A DNA stretch of 64,000 nt from Chrysemys picta bellii (GCF_011386835.1 NC_088792.1:66031287-66095286); one strand, 5' to 3'. Positions 12,141 to 27,100 are shown, counted from the first letter of the stretch. Notes: generated from the letters alone by a model not told the origin. Made by a program: numbers and translations.

Positions 12141-12740
12141 TATGTAAAATTTATGTCAAAGTAGCCACTATTTTCTTTAGTTATAAACAGCTAAAAAGCC
12201 TCTTTTAATTAGATAACTGTGCTAGTACATAATTATTTTGGAGTTTAACACTAATTCCACTGTAATCACAAATTTAGATAATTATGCTAATAATCTTAGA
12301 TTTCAATATGAATAATAAATATATTTTGGATAAACTGTTTTTTTAAATAATCTTTATTGAATGTCCATAAATCAAAGTTGTTTTTACATCAGCTGTTCAT
12401 ATGTTCCTGTACAATAAACTACTGTACTTATTGTTATGTAACACTGCAGTGACCAAATCAGCAATGTATTTCTTGCTCCACTGTGTCATTCTGGAAACTT
12501 CTACCAGAGAAACACAGGCCAGGAATGAGAAAAGCCATTAAGCCATAAAAAAAAGTTTGTTTTTTCCTGTCCTGGCCTCCTAAGACCATAAAACTCGATA
12601 ATCTCCTTCACAAATTGTCTTTTTTCACTTGTTTCTTTACTACTGGGGTTATAAATACCTTTGTCTTCTTCTGAGTAGACACATTTTCTTCTGTAAACTC
12701 ACTTCCTGTGAAGTGCTATGTTGCAATTTCTACACATGCA

Positions 12741-12757
12741 CATCCATTTAATCAGAA
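12741..12757. repeat. 17-bp target site duplication (left)
   Basis: CATCCATTTAATCAGAA occurs here and at 12964-12980, immediately flanking the family A palindrome. Confidence 0.9.
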
Positions 12758-12963
12758 GAACAGGAGTACTTGTGGCACCTTAGAGACTAACAAATTTATT
12801 AGAGCATAAGCTTTCGTGGACTACAGCCCACTTCTTCAGATGCATAGAAGTGGGCTGTAGTCCACGAAAGCTTATGCTCTAATAAATTTGTTAGTCTCTA
12901 AGGTGCCACAAGTACTCCTGTTCTTTTTGCGGATACAGACTAACACGGCTGCTACTCTGAAAC
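12758..12963. mobile_element. Family A palindrome with 17-bp target duplication
   Basis: A fold-back of two family A arms. The left starts at GAACAGGAGTACTTGTGGCA and the right ends CTGCTACTCTGAAACC, so the left end is truncated by about 45 bases relative to the right. Exact 17-bp duplications flank it. Long duplications and one-sided truncation indicate target-primed reverse transcription rather than a DNA transposon. The left arm carries the hammerhead-like core on the minus strand (CTGAAGA at 12839-12833, stem II 12831-12816, GAAA 12815-12812). Confidence 0.88.
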
Positions 12964-12980
12964 CATCCATTTAATCAGAA
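12964..12980. repeat. 17-bp target site duplication (right)
   Basis: Exact copy of the sequence at 12741-12757. Confidence 0.9.
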
Positions 12981-15900
12981 TCCCAATTACTAATACACTT
13001 CTGTTAATTTAAAAAATCTCATGACAAATAGAACAGCTTTCACTTTATCATCATCGTTTTAGTTAGATAAAATGAACCTCTAGACTATCACCCTTGACTG
13101 GAAGAGGACATATACATATCAGAATGTCTATTTCAAAATACAGTAAAAAAAATTCTCTTCAGTAGACCTGAGTGTAAAAAAAACCCAGCACATGCTATTG
13201 GTTAGGCAGCAGTAGTGTTTTTGTCACTTAAGTATGTGTATTGACAACATGTTAGCAAGATTATCCATGATTTAAACTCTCACTTGTGTACACAAACTAC
13301 ATCAAACTTTTTCATGCAATAATGCACCCACTACAAGTTACAAAAGACAAACATAAATTGGTGGTAGACTCTTCTGCATAGCTAAGATCTCTTTTGTATG
13401 TCAATCAACAATAAAGTATTATTCTACCATCACAAAAGGAAAACCTTTGGAGGCAGTAGAGTTCTATGTGTTGTGCAAATGTGCAGTTGCTAAGAAGCAA
13501 ATATGCCTCTCTTCTAATCAAATAGCCCAGCTCAGCAATGCTGCTGGCTTGGGGCAAGAGCAAATTCCACCAGCCACAAACTTAGAAACAGTCTTGAATT
13601 ATTTGTTGCTGACCGCTGGCTGAACCCTGTCCTGATGAGCACCATCACCATTAGCCACTTCTCTGTGTATTCCATCAACCAATAGCAATAGCAGCATGCT
13701 ACAGCTCAGGCTACAAGAAATTGATCAAACAGGGTAATGAGACTATTTCTTCATGGAGGTTATTTTAAATGAATATAAATATTTTCTTTCTACATAATTT
13801 GCCACAAAAGGTCACAGAACTCCCTGTGATTCTAAAGAAAAATGCAGTAGTATCCCCTTTACATATTTGAGTTAGGATATAGCCAACAAACAATTCTGGG
13901 CATTTTTGATGATAGCGTAAATCTTAATGAGCTGGCATCCCAGACAACTGATTAGTGGCCACATTTTATCTACACTTTTAGTCACAGATGAAAACCAGAT
14001 ATGATGCCATTTCAGAAAATCATGATTTACTAATTTAAAACCCTTCATGAGAGAACATTTGCATGTAATAATATAATTAATCTATAGGATTATTTTATAA
14101 CTCATAACATATGCCTTTGTACTTATAGGTATTAAAATTTGATATTATTGTAAATGACAGATTAAATTAAAACAGAAAAATAGAAAATTAAATGTTTCTG
14201 TAGATTCTTCCTCCAACTAGACAGAAAGAAAATGTATGTTAATTATTATAGTTTGAATCTCAATAATTTCACTGATGTAAGTTAGAGTCACAAATACCTG
14301 GGCATTTATTCTTTTTTAAAACTTAAAAAAAGTCTTCAGGTTTGACCTTTGCAAACTGGAACAGAATTATGACCTATTTCCTTCCTTTTTCCCAGTTTAA
14401 GATCTCTGCTCCGATCACCTTCAGTACAGGGCAATGTCTTCAGCAATGTTAATAACTACTTTCCACTAGTACAAACTAACAGAAGTATTGAGATAGCATA
14501 TTAAAGATAACTTTTGAAAGTTACCATTGTCACCTGGATGATTTTAAGAAAATCCATACAACATAGGCCACTAAAAGGAATAATTTAGACTTACGCCCAG
14601 AGAGGAGAATAACTTATTCACATGAAACACAAAGCACTTCAATAAATGTTGACTAAAAAACAAGTGTATGCAGGACTACAAATTAAGTTAATTTTTCCTG
14701 TTTAAAAAGAGCTTGTTCATCAAATCAGAAACAAACATAACTAGGAAACATTTTAAACACGAATATTTAATAAGAATAATAAACTAAGAGATTAATTTTT
14801 ATTCTACTATAAATTGTCATTCGAAGTTTTATTCTTTATTATGTGTCTGGAATCCTTGTCATCATAAAAGCAGTTTTCATGAAAATTTCTGAACCAGGTA
14901 ATGAAGGGAAAAAATTAAAGAATGAAAATGAGAGGCTACATTAGTAAGTTTCTGTTTAGTATTTTTCCCCTCATTAAAATACACTCCACTAAACCTATCT
15001 TCTCTGTTTATTAATACTGTATATAGGTTTGGTATGACAATGAAACATATCCAGTACCAAGTCATAAGTAACTCAGATGTTATGTTCAAATGAGCCACCA
15101 GTTTACAAAATTTTCTTTTTAATAGGAAAAAGCAAGTTGCTGCTCTGTGATGAAAAAGGTATCTCTGTTGCCTGGATTATGCTAAAGTAGGAAACCTGTC
15201 ACAGCTGTATCACAGAAATTTAGAATTCTTGCAGTCTAGCCAAGAATTTCTTAATGAAAAATATTTCCACAAACATTTAAATGGGCAGGCTGCATATTTA
15301 ATTGAAGATTTTTTAAAAATTGGAGAGAACGAGTTACTACTGTGCAGACTGCATAAAGATGATTCGACAGACTATTTTTTAACATGCAAAAAAGGAAATC
15401 CATAACCAAACACTGTTTTTCTCAAATAAGACACATGTTAAATCCTAACCACGTTCAGGAATAAGGTAAAGGTACATAAAATTACAATGAAAAACAATCA
15501 TTTAAAAGAAAATTAACATCCGGTAGTAGAAAACATCTCATCGACTGTCCAACATTTGACAAAGATCAGTAACAGCGGCAAAGAAGCCAACATACAACTA
15601 ATGCCAAGGAGCCAGATGGCACTGCTGGAAAAATTATATCTACAGACCGACAGCTTGATCCCGTGATTATTGCCCAAGGGAGGAGAAAGAGGAAAACAAG
15701 GGGTTGTTCAGTGTGATGGAGTAAATCAATTATCACCAGCTCTCAACAGGATTTTCATATTATTTTAATAATGTGTTCTAAATATAATTCAAGTGAACGT
15801 GGGAAATTTGGAAGATTCCAAATATTTTGGGGAAAAAGAATACTGAATGAAAGAAATATTTTGTTTTTTGTTTAAAAAAAAAAAATTCCTACTCTTAAGC

Positions 15901-18900
15901 TGCAGGACACGGCACATATCATCTCCATATGAGACTTTGTAATTATGTGGTAGCTAACATGTAACTACAAAAAATTATTTTTCCAAATTAAGTTATTGCT
16001 TTGAAAATCCATAAACATCCTAAAGACAATCATCTGATTGCCCCCCATAAAGTTATTTGGTACGATCTTAAGAACTGGAAATATACAAAATAATAAACTG
16101 ATTGTTTTAAATAAACCATGACTAAACAGTAATTACCATATTGCCAAAATATCGCAAAAACATTTTGAGCTAAAACATGCATTTATAATCTTTGCAATAA
16201 TAAACTGATTTTTTCAAGCCTATGATTGAAAAAAGTAAACATCCTCCAAAATCTAGTTTTAGAATTAACAGGCAAGGAAAAAGGTCATTCCATTTCTCAC
16301 CTAATATAAAAACCCATGCCATTTAAAACTTTAGATAAAATAATTTCGCTTTTTTTTTTAAACCTTGAATAAGCATATGTCAACAAGAAATCCTAAACCA
16401 CTGGTCAGCTGTAAAACTAATGTAAGAATTTTCACTTGCTTTTTTCCCCTCTTGAAAAGCAATAAGGGTGAAATTTTGCCTTGCTGAAGTCAATGGCAAC
16501 ACTCTCTTTCCTATGCAATTGCAAAGGTGACGTTAATTTCTTGTGCCCATGCTTAAGAGGCAGAGTGACTTACCTGTGATCAACAAGATAATGGACCACA
16601 CTATTTCACCTACTTTCTCCATCAGATTCTACTCCTATTCCTGGTCCCTTCTTCCTATCAGGTTTTTTCTCTTTTTCCACATTATGGTATACCTGGTTCA
16701 CTCATTCCTATGCCCTAATCTCAGCCCCCTCCACCAAACTCCTTCAACACCCCCCACCCTTGCTTACTGGATGGATTAGTGGGTAGAGCACAGGTGACAG
16801 TCAAAGATACATAAATACAATTTATCACATAGCTCCAGAATTAATCATGAGTATAACATTGGTTATAATCTAGAAATCTGGTGTGTGGTAATACACGTAT
16901 TAACACATACACAGAAGTTCAGAACTCTATTGCGCCAGGTATCAAACAAAAAGTCATTTCTTATCATGACTAGGACATCTCCTGAGAGTTATGTTTCCAG
17001 GCTGTGATGCCCTTACCATGAAATATGGCTTTAAGCTTAGATGGACCAGGGAGCATCAGAGAATGAACAGCAGGAGAATCTTCTTCACTTCCCCATTTCT
17101 TCTCTAATTCCTCACTGGGGGAAAAAGGCTGTATATGGACTACCTCAGCCAGGAGGACAGGAAAGGCTAGACTGGACTGGTGGATGGGAGGATTAAAAGA
17201 GCTACAAGAGGAACTCCTTTCTACCAGGGGCAAAATAATGGGTGTTTCCAGATACTGCCAGCTCAGAAGGCTAAGCTAAAATCCTCAAATGGTATCACAG
17301 TGCATTCTCTTAACAATGGACAACAGGCCTTAACCAAAATGACTTTTTAACAAAAATACTATAGTAAATTAAGTAAACTAATTTTAAAACCCTGAAGGAA
17401 AAAAAGTGGTCTCAGAAGCCATTAAGTTCTACTTGGACTCCCCCTCCTATCTGTAAGTTCTCTCATTGGTACCTACAGAGAATCCCACTAAAGAGGAAGT
17501 CAGTAAGGGAGAATGCACAGTGAAATCCCCAGGGAAAGCTGGCTTCCTGGTATAATTTCATAAATGGTAAATGGTGCATCCAACTCCACCTCTTGGATGG
17601 GTAATCAGTGTGGTGGAAGAATAAGGTTTGACTTCACTCCCCTTTAATAAACCATTCTGTGTCAGGGCTCCCCTGCTCTTCCATTCAAATTCCTTCTCAA
17701 CACTCAAATGTTAACCTATTGTCAGTCAAATGCTGCCAACTTATTATTTATTTCAAAAAGATCAAATCACTAAGTTACCACCATCCATAAAGGTCACTAT
17801 GTGTTTGGGTCCAGTCTTTGTCTATCTGCATTGCATGCTGCTCCAAGTGGTCCTTGATCTTTTACTTGCATATCAAATATATTGTGTGCACTTATACAAT
17901 AAGCAAAAACAAAATAAGATACAAAAACAGGAATGTGGGAACATACTGTTAATTAATGCTGACATCACAATATATACCAAGGTGCTAACCTCAAAATATA
18001 CACAAGTCATAAATGCTTGGTAACCAGATAAGAACCAATCCAAACCTTTCTGTAGGTTCTGAAATACAAGGGGTTTATATCAGGTTTTTTTAGTTGCATG
18101 TGCCCAGGTACTTCTAGACTTCAAACAGGGAATGAAGCAACAAAGTACCATATGGAAGTTATTTTATGTATTTCTGACCTAATCCAACACAAGAAGCACT
18201 GAAATCATCATGGAGACCTTGTTTTCACAAATTATTGGGCCAACTTTATAAACCCAAGATTCAGATAAGTTTTGGATATACACATCTACACTTCTGTGTG
18301 GTAATTCAATCCAAACCAAAACTCTAACTCAAATCTTCCTGATCACTCTATAATACACATGTAAGTGCACTGTTATGAAGTAGGTATGTTAAGAGAAGAA
18401 GTGCAATGCACAGTATGTAATACAGTATGTCCTCTAACTCAAATGCAGGAGTACTCAAAAAGTCTGCCACATTACCTAAATAAAAATTATGGGCTTTCCA
18501 CAATCAGTTGATTCCAGCTTTAATTGCCCTCCAAGCAGATGACTGATGTGACTCCTTGCCCAATGCCTGGTAAGGAGAAGTTCACCTCAGACTATCTTGT
18601 TTCCTCTTTGATGGGTGGGAACCTGGAGAGGCCCAGGCATTGCTACTTCCCATCTTCCCCAGGCAACATTATAAGGCTTAAGAAGTGACAGTATAATCAC
18701 TCCAATCAAAGCAGCAGAAGACATAAAAGTAACAGAGGACAGACCTGCTTCCCTACACCACCAAATGATAGCAAGGAGCAGCAGATTCCACTCCTCCAGT
18801 ATCCCAGAATGCTTGGGGAGCAGTCAGCTATTGTTCCGATCACCAACTGGAAAAGTACTAAACAATTCCCCACACCAGGATGCCACTGTGGGGAGTGGCA

Positions 18901-19667
18901 GTGCTTTATCATCTACTACCCCAATGCCATCTCTGCTCGATTCTAGAAAGGGGAGAGGTCAGGAACAGTGTGGGAATTGACCGTCAATTACTGCTTGGCA
19001 GGGAGAGGAGGGAGCAAGAGGATGGACATTCATTCCACTGCAGAGAGCCTTCACCTCCTATGAACCACTTAAGCACAGAATCCATAGTGAACATATCTTC
19101 CATGATCCACTAAAAAGGCCACCACTAATTTAGAGGAAAAAACTTCTCTGGTTCATTTTATTTCAATTACTTTCAAAAAAATAAAACTGATATAGGAAAA
19201 CATGAAGACAGAATGGTAAGCTGTAATACTATGCGATTAATTTCCACAAAGACTACATCAAAACTTACATATTGCTGCAGAAAAAAAAAATCCTAGGATT
19301 AAAAGAAGGACATAAGAAGTGCTACTACAACTAAAATGGGGTATGCAGTTATTTAAAATTTGAATATTATATTTGGACGTTGGTGGAAACCGGGTGACTG
19401 TCTTACCTGTGCTGAATACCTCAAACAATGTGGCAAATATCAAATAACCATAAGCAGTAAGCCTAGTGTCACTTTTTCCACGAAAGGAGGGTAAATGTTA
19501 AGGGACAGAGGGTTATATTTGATAAGGCATTTTTAAAATGATACATAAAAATGCAAATGATTTAGAACCATCAAACTATGCACATTGGTTGTAACCATAT
19601 GGTATCACCATTAAACAGTAGAAAGGAAAAGACTGTTACATTCACTGTTGCAGTTTGCCTTTAACTA

Positions 19668-19785
19668 TATTGTAATCTCCTTATGACATGGACTATGTCT
19701 GCCCAGCTATTTGTAGAACACCTAGAATAATAGGGCCCTAATCATGACTGTGGCCTTTGAGCACTACCACAAAATAAACAAGAAA
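19668..19785 (+). repeat. MIR-like SINE tail
   Basis: ATTGTAATCTCCTTATGACA, AGAACACCTAGAATAATAGG and GAGCACTACCACAAAATAAA match the 3' tail often joined to MIR-like SINEs in sauropsids (GTACAGCGCCTAGCACAATGGG type). Confidence 0.55.
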
Positions 19786-21429
19786 TTATTACAGAAAATT
19801 CCAAGTAACATATGTGATGACTTCTTTACTGGTCATCCCAATAAAGTCAATATAGCCATGGGATGAGGTAGCATGATAGTTTAAAATAATTTATATAATT
19901 TAGCTTTCCAAGTCTACACTGGACCCTTTACTTATACTAGAATCTCCCTTTACGTCTTTTTTAATCTAACAGGTGGTGGGTGATTTAACAATGAAATAAT
20001 AATCTTTTCATATATGTAAGTTTGGTGAGGGGCAAAAGTCCCAATGCCACTTCTGCTTTTTCATCATCCGGGGTAAAATCTTAGCTTCACTGGAAGTTTT
20101 GACTTCAATGGGGCCAGGATTCCAGTTCAGTTCTTGTTTCACTCTCAGAAGTTTACTCCTTCTCCCCTGCAAGACTAGGCTTAAACCACAGTTAATAGAA
20201 ACGTTACCTACCTCACATGCAAGTTTTTGTTTATCTCTTGCTTCTCTAAAGATTCTTTCACCATCCCTCACATGTGATACATTCATTGCTATGGATTCTG
20301 TAGAAGCTCTTCTGCCATCTTGGTTCTGCCTAGGGGATCTATAGCATTTTATGATGTAGTAGAGTGCATCATCTTTAAGATTTTAGACACGATTTTCCCA
20401 CCACCACCGCCAAGAGGAAAGGATCTGGGGACTTTATGGTCATGTGACCCCACCAGCACTCATTCCATGACCAGATTTATTTTTCTAACATCTCTCTCTC
20501 TGACAGGATGTTGCTTTAGTTAGGGATTTCAGTTTATGAAGTGTTTTCTTTTAGCATGTTAACCTCCTCTTCAGCATGTTGTACTTTCCAGTCTGTTTCA
20601 TCCACCCACTTCTCAAAGGTTTTTAATTTGGATAGACACTGTCTCAAATGTTCCTTTCTAGGGAAAACACTGAGGGCCTTAGGTCCACAATCTGTTCACA
20701 AATGCCACAGCTTAACTAATTCCTTTCTGGCACAGCTCTCCTCTGAAGCCCTCAGCATAGTGCAGGCAGCATGGGCCTGATTCAATTCCCACTGAAGTCA
20801 ATGTGAGTCTGAGATTGATATTCTCCTGTTTAATTAGTATATTCATCTCAAAACTTCTTAGACTCATAGGACGTTGAAAGTAATACATTTGATAGTCCTA
20901 TTAACTTTTTTGCCCAGAAATCCTCAGAAATACAGAATCGCATAGCATTATACCAAGCAATACATAATCATTTCTCCAGAACACAGCATCTGTGGCCGAC
21001 ATTGCAAAACGGTCTAATATCCTCTTCGACACAGGCATATAAATGCTACTATTTAATACCCACATGTATCATGGATAATAAGCTAAAGATTTATATTTTA
21101 GTCACAATTCAGACAACAGCTCTCTCAGAAAACAAAATTATTGGATCAAACTTAAGTGGTACCATCATTCCTCATTTCTGAAGAAGCTGGAGGGGGAACA
21201 CCCTCTCCTACCCTATTTTTTCATCTCCCACAGTGAAGAGGAGAAGGATGACCTTCCCAATTTATTCCCTCCATTCAGCGGAAAAAAGTAGAGAAATGGT
21301 ATGGGGGGGGAGGGGATCATCCCCTCTTACTCGTCATACAAAGCAACAGAGAGCAACTTCTCCGAATCCACATACACACACAAAAGAAGAGAGTAGCTTC
21401 TCCCAGAAAACCCTTCCTGAAGAAAAAAA

Positions 21430-21657
21430 GGCTATGTCTACATGACAGCTTATGTGGGCATAACTTATGTCGCTCAGCAGGGTGAATAAATCAGCACCTG
21501 AGTGACATAAGTTACACCAACATAAGCATCAGTGTGTACAGCACTGTTGGCGGGAGAGCTTCTCCCGCCAACATAGCTACCGCCGCTTGCAGGGGCTGGA
21601 ATAATTAAGCCAATGGGAGAGCTGTACCACTGTAAACTCTCTAGTGTAGACGTGCCC
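21430..21657. mobile_element. hAT-like MITE with internal hairpin
   Basis: Ends GGCTATGTCTACATGAC and GTGTAGACGTGCCC are imperfect inverted repeats of the sauropsid TGTCTACAC type. Inside is a perfect hairpin, GTTGGCGGGAGA (21546-21557) against its complement (21561-21572). A relative lies at 58990-59265. No target duplication is clear. Confidence 0.75.
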
Positions 21658-24138
21658 TAAGTAAGGGGCTGTTCGAAGCAAAATTTCCCCCCAATTGGAG
21701 TATAGAGTCGGGGCAGACACATGCACACACCCTCTGCTCACTTGAGAAAAGAAGGCCTATCAGGCCCCGCTCATTTCCCTTTGCTTTAATGAACTGTGAT
21801 CTTTCGAATTGTGCCAATCAACCTGAAATAATTAAATGGGAACTAGAACAAGAATATACTTTTGTTTTCTGTGTAGGAGGACTACTCTGGGTAGTGGAAT
21901 AACAAGTTAAGAAGGAATAACCATGCTCTTTAGTTCCATGCTAACAGCATAACAATCATTCTGTCTCCACAATTGTAAACCTGATAACTAATCCATTAGA
22001 ACAACAGCTGGTAAACTCCCAGTGCTTTCCTTCCCCAGGATGACCAATCATCAACTGAACACCAGTCTGATGAAGGTACTAAAATAGTGCCAATAAAGAT
22101 CTTCTTAGGGAAAAGAGGACAGAAAAATCTTAACCGTATTTTCTATTCTCCAACCCTTGTTAAACCAGTTACTAATACTGTATTATTTAAAGCAGCCCTG
22201 TTATGGAACACGGTTTTCTGCTAAATAGAGTTCCTAGAAAACAAACACAGTGGGAACAGAGTTAAAAGAAAAAAGGAAAATAAATTAATTTACATTGTAC
22301 ACTGCAAGGAAAAAGTTCCCTTGGGTATTTGAGTTCTCTACATCTACCACCTTCCACTGTGAAGGTATTATAAGTCTCTTTATCTAAAAATGCTCCCATG
22401 ACTATGTTGGGGGAGGGGGGGGGATTAAGCAATTGTGACCTTAAATCAGACCCTACCTTTCAACGTAACATATAAAAATATTAAAGTGTATCATTTTTCA
22501 TTCTCACTTTCACAATCTAAAATGCCATACAATATTGAAATAGAGAAGGATTATAACACAAGTAAAATAGGCATCCCAAATCCAGAAAATTAGACTGACT
22601 CAAGTGTGGATTTTAGAATTTTTACACTTAGCACCAAAAGTTTTATATTCTCGTATGGGAGAAACATGTTGGCTTTTTTCAGCAAAAATATTCAGTAAAG
22701 CACACTGGTTACTCTCCACTACCTTACCCTGTCTCCAACACTGCCAGAATCTATTCTGAGAAAAAAACATAACCCACAACACACCCGTTCAGCTTATTCA
22801 TCACCAGCCACACATTTCCTACTCTATTCTTGTTTTCCAGCTCAAATTGATTTTTCTAGGACAGGACTATTGCACTATTTAAGGTTCTTCAATTAAAATG
22901 GCATATTTTATTCATGATTATATCCAAATACTACAATTATGAGGACCACGTAGAGTACTTAGATAAGACACATTTTCAATATTTCTTTCAGCCTCCTGCA
23001 CTTCAAGGCAACATTTCTAGATTGTCATCCACCGAAATGACTATGGCCTAAATTGCTTCAAATGTTACCAAAATCCATTGAGATTTTTTTAAACCGAACA
23101 TTGATTGAGAGATCAGGTTCATGCCCCCTGAAGATGTGAAGCTAAATGTAGATAGATCTGCTTCCAGGCTTGAAAGTGCATTTTCACATCTTTGTGCACC
23201 CCCTAATGTAATTTCAGGTAGTTTGAAGCATTACCACCTCCACCAGGGACAAACAAATGAAGGAAGTATCCCAGAAGAACATTCACTTCATCTGAACTGA
23301 ACAAGTCATCATGCAATAGAAAAAAGTGAAATCAGGGTTTTGTTTTAAAAAAATTAAACAGCTTATCTATAGAGTCCCTTACCAAAATTATAAAAGATTA
23401 AAATTTTAAACAGCCTGAGATACTTTAATAGTTTCAAATGGCGCTGAACTAATTTTTTTTTTAATTAATCCAAAAAACGCTCCACCTTTGATATTGACTT
23501 TTCCCCCTTTGGTGTCCCAGTACAGGGAACAAACTATTTCCTGTAAATGAAATGGTTTCCTTTTTTATTTTTTAAAGCACTATCTTCTAAAATTGGTGAT
23601 AACTTTTTTTTTAACCATAACCATAAAGTACAGACTTACTATTTTGATTTGTAAGTATTTTAACATGTCTTGGTTTCCCCTTTTGTAGCTCAGCTAGAGA
23701 TTTATTTCCTACCACAACCAAATTTCAAAACAGACATAAGGAGAGTAAGAAATTACAAGCCGCAACATTGTTATACAACATACTATACAAAAACAGGTCA
23801 TTTAAGTTACAAGAAACCTAGTCATCAATAAATGAAAAAAAATATCCCACTCAAAAATCAATTATTTCGAGTCTTTTGTATAGAGAAGTAGTACACCTTT
23901 CAGGCAACTGGTATTAATGAGAAGACATGACTATAGAATCTCCATCTGTTTTTCTGACAAAGCTGTGACTACTCCAGTCTCTCATTGAAATTCCATTAAT
24001 CTGGTGCACCAGGGTCCAATGCGAAAATCAAAACTCCATCTAACCCATTATCAGCTCACAATAACCTACAAGTGAACTCTGCCTGTTAGCACACAGCAAG
24101 TTATGATTTTGCGATCAGTCAGCCTGTTAGCCAATAAA

Positions 24139-24161
24139 AAAATAAAAAAAAAAAAAAAAAA
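24139..24161. repeat. A-rich homopolymer tract
   Basis: An almost unbroken A run; no SINE or LINE body could be recognised directly upstream. Confidence 0.7.
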
Positions 24162-27100
24162 TCAGGTTAGGAACACAGTGCCTGGCAGGGATTTTTGGTT
24201 TGGTTTGATTTTGGGGGTGCTTTTTTTTGTTATTTTATTTTTTTAATCTTTTTTCAGTTTCTGTACGGTGTCTGGACCTTCTGAGCCTATGCATTATTCT
24301 CCTTCGTTGTGATTTAATTGCTGCCAGCAATCAAGTCAAAGCATCACTGAAGTGTGCTTGAATTTCATTAGAAGATATAACTTATGCTACTTTCCTACAG
24401 TACCTAATAAACCATAAAGAAACCAAAACACATATGGCTTGAGGGAATAACTGGAAAATTAGGTGGCCATTTGGGAACTGAGTGAACTTTTGAACCAGAG
24501 GAACAGAGAAAAAGAAATATTAAAAGGAAAGACAGACTTAGAATGCACACAGAGATGTGGGGGTTTGACCTTTTCAGTACCTAGAAAATTACATTAGCAT
24601 TATGAAAAATACATATCATGTTTAGAGTTTATAATCCATCAAAGTTTAGATACTTTGTTAGTGCCTACCATAAGGTAAAAGTCAAAAGGACAAAGTAACA
24701 ATCAGATTTGACAAAAGGCCTTTTGGTGACCTGGACTAATTTAGTTATACCGTACTTATTGTTAAATGGATTATCTCCCTTGTAATTAATATAACATTAG
24801 ATAAAGGGCTCTCACACAAAAAACAGGAGTTTAGAATGATTGCAGAATACATATGATAGCCCTCCAGACAGTTACAGATAATTATTAGTATAACTTTGCA
24901 ATTATATTTTTAGAGGAATACTGAGAAATCTGAACTTAGTATTTATAGAAAACATACAAGTCTTAAATTCTTTATTGTAATGTTTAAGCACATAAAACCT
25001 AATAATTTTGCATTACATAATCATTTAAGTACAGTAGAAGAAGAATGACCCTGGAAGTTAAATGGAGAATATTTCTGAACTTCAGTTAGGTTCCTAATTC
25101 CATACTTAATAAGCCTTGATCCAGCAACTGAATGAGTACAATGAGATTCTTACACCTGCATGGACCCCACTTTAAGTAAACGGGGATCAGCACAGGATCA
25201 TGCGGATTAAGTTACAGGATTGTGCCTTTAGGGTCCTAAATATAAATAGGCTGGTTTTTGAAACTACTGAGCACCCACAAATCCATTCATGTCAATAAGA
25301 GCTGGAGGCACTCAGCACCTTTCAAAATCAGGCTACCTATTTAGGTACCTAAACACAAATTTGGGAGCCTAAGTCTAGGCAGCTAGATTTGAAAATATTG
25401 GTCTACATTTTGAATTTCAAATGTCTTTAAAATTACCTACTGCAAACTAAACAAAAATGATTCAAGGAAATTATCAATATTTATGGACCAATTCCACCAT
25501 CTTTACTCACTTCTGACTCAGGATCTCCCACAGGACTTGGCCACAAGGGACAACAGTATAAAGTTTCATCATCTTAGATTATATTATCTTGTACTAGTTG
25601 TATTTTTATCCTACATTTTATTTAATTATCTAAGGATTTTGCAAATTGGCTATTATAGTGGTATCTATGCGCTTAATCTAGTAATTACAACATCCAAAAG
25701 AGACTAAATTAATTATCTGTATGTCCAAATTGATAATATATTTAGGCATCAGCATTGTTCAACAATTCATTATTCAGTTTTGTCAACAAAACTGCTGTCT
25801 TTTTCTTAATAATGTACAACTTCAGAAAAAAATATATAGCTTTATTTTCTCTGTCAAATATCCAGATAATTTTGACATATATCCTTTGTAGTAGCTTCAA
25901 ACTCAACATATCGTAAGATATAACCACAAAAAGGTATTTTAATAAAATCTGTAAGTACAAAAATGGAAACTTTAACTTGTTTGTACTTTGGAAAACTAAT
26001 TTAGATTTTATATAAGCCATGCCTTGTTTGACTAATAATTATAATATGAACAACAAACAAAGTTTGTTTTTGCTTTTTTAATAAAATTTCTACATTTGCC
26101 AAAATGAAAAACAAGTGCAACTGAAAAAGTATGTGATTATTGTTGCACATTTTAACAAAGTTGTGTGTATAAAGAAAATGTCGTTATTCAGAATCAGTGG
26201 TTAGAAGGTTTATCACTTATGCATGTACTTGACTTATCCCTGTTCTGCAATAGACATAATTTTATACCTCATAAAAGCAATTTATGTTTCCAAAGGGAAT
26301 AATCTGGGTAACATAAAATGTGGAGTGCTATGTTGCGGGAAGCATATTTTCATTCAGCAATTGTATTCTGAGATGGAGCTGCACAGTTTGATCATCATAT
26401 CATGGCAGAAAACATCATTCACTTCTAACTTTCAGTGCCACAAATTAATATACATAGTTAATTCATTTCTATATGTATTTAATTTATAATCATATGTTAC
26501 CCATACAAGATTTTTTTATATTGTGTATAAAAATAAATGGACCTCAAAAAATGGAAGCAATGATAAAGCAAGCTTAACTCTTGCAATATTCAGTTGTTCA
26601 TATCTTCATTAAATGTAATGCTAAATTTGGTTGTTTATATGCTTTTGAACACAGGATAAAACAATATGAAAACAACTATGGAACAAAGGTTTTTTTTTTA
26701 AATGGGAAGTCAAACTAAACAATTATATAAAGAAAACAATCTACATAAGACAGTCTTAATCTGAGGAAGTATTGTAGGAATAATTAATTTAATATTTTAT
26801 GAACTCGTTCTGCATGAAGTTTAAAGAAAAATATCAATCAATTAAACTGTTTCATTATTTATAAGATAAATAATACAGCAAGCCATTAAGTAGCACAATA
26901 AAATTAAGCAAGAATCTGATCATGTTGAATTAACAAACAATTTGTTACTATGAATATTCACATACTGCTTTACCCACTGATCTATCTTTAAAAAAATTCT
27001 ACAGAAGAGTTTTCATTATGAAAAAATATGTGAGTAAAAACAGTGTGCACTTATGACAGGTTCACTATGCTGTTAGCACCACTAGAGAGAGCTCTTCAGT

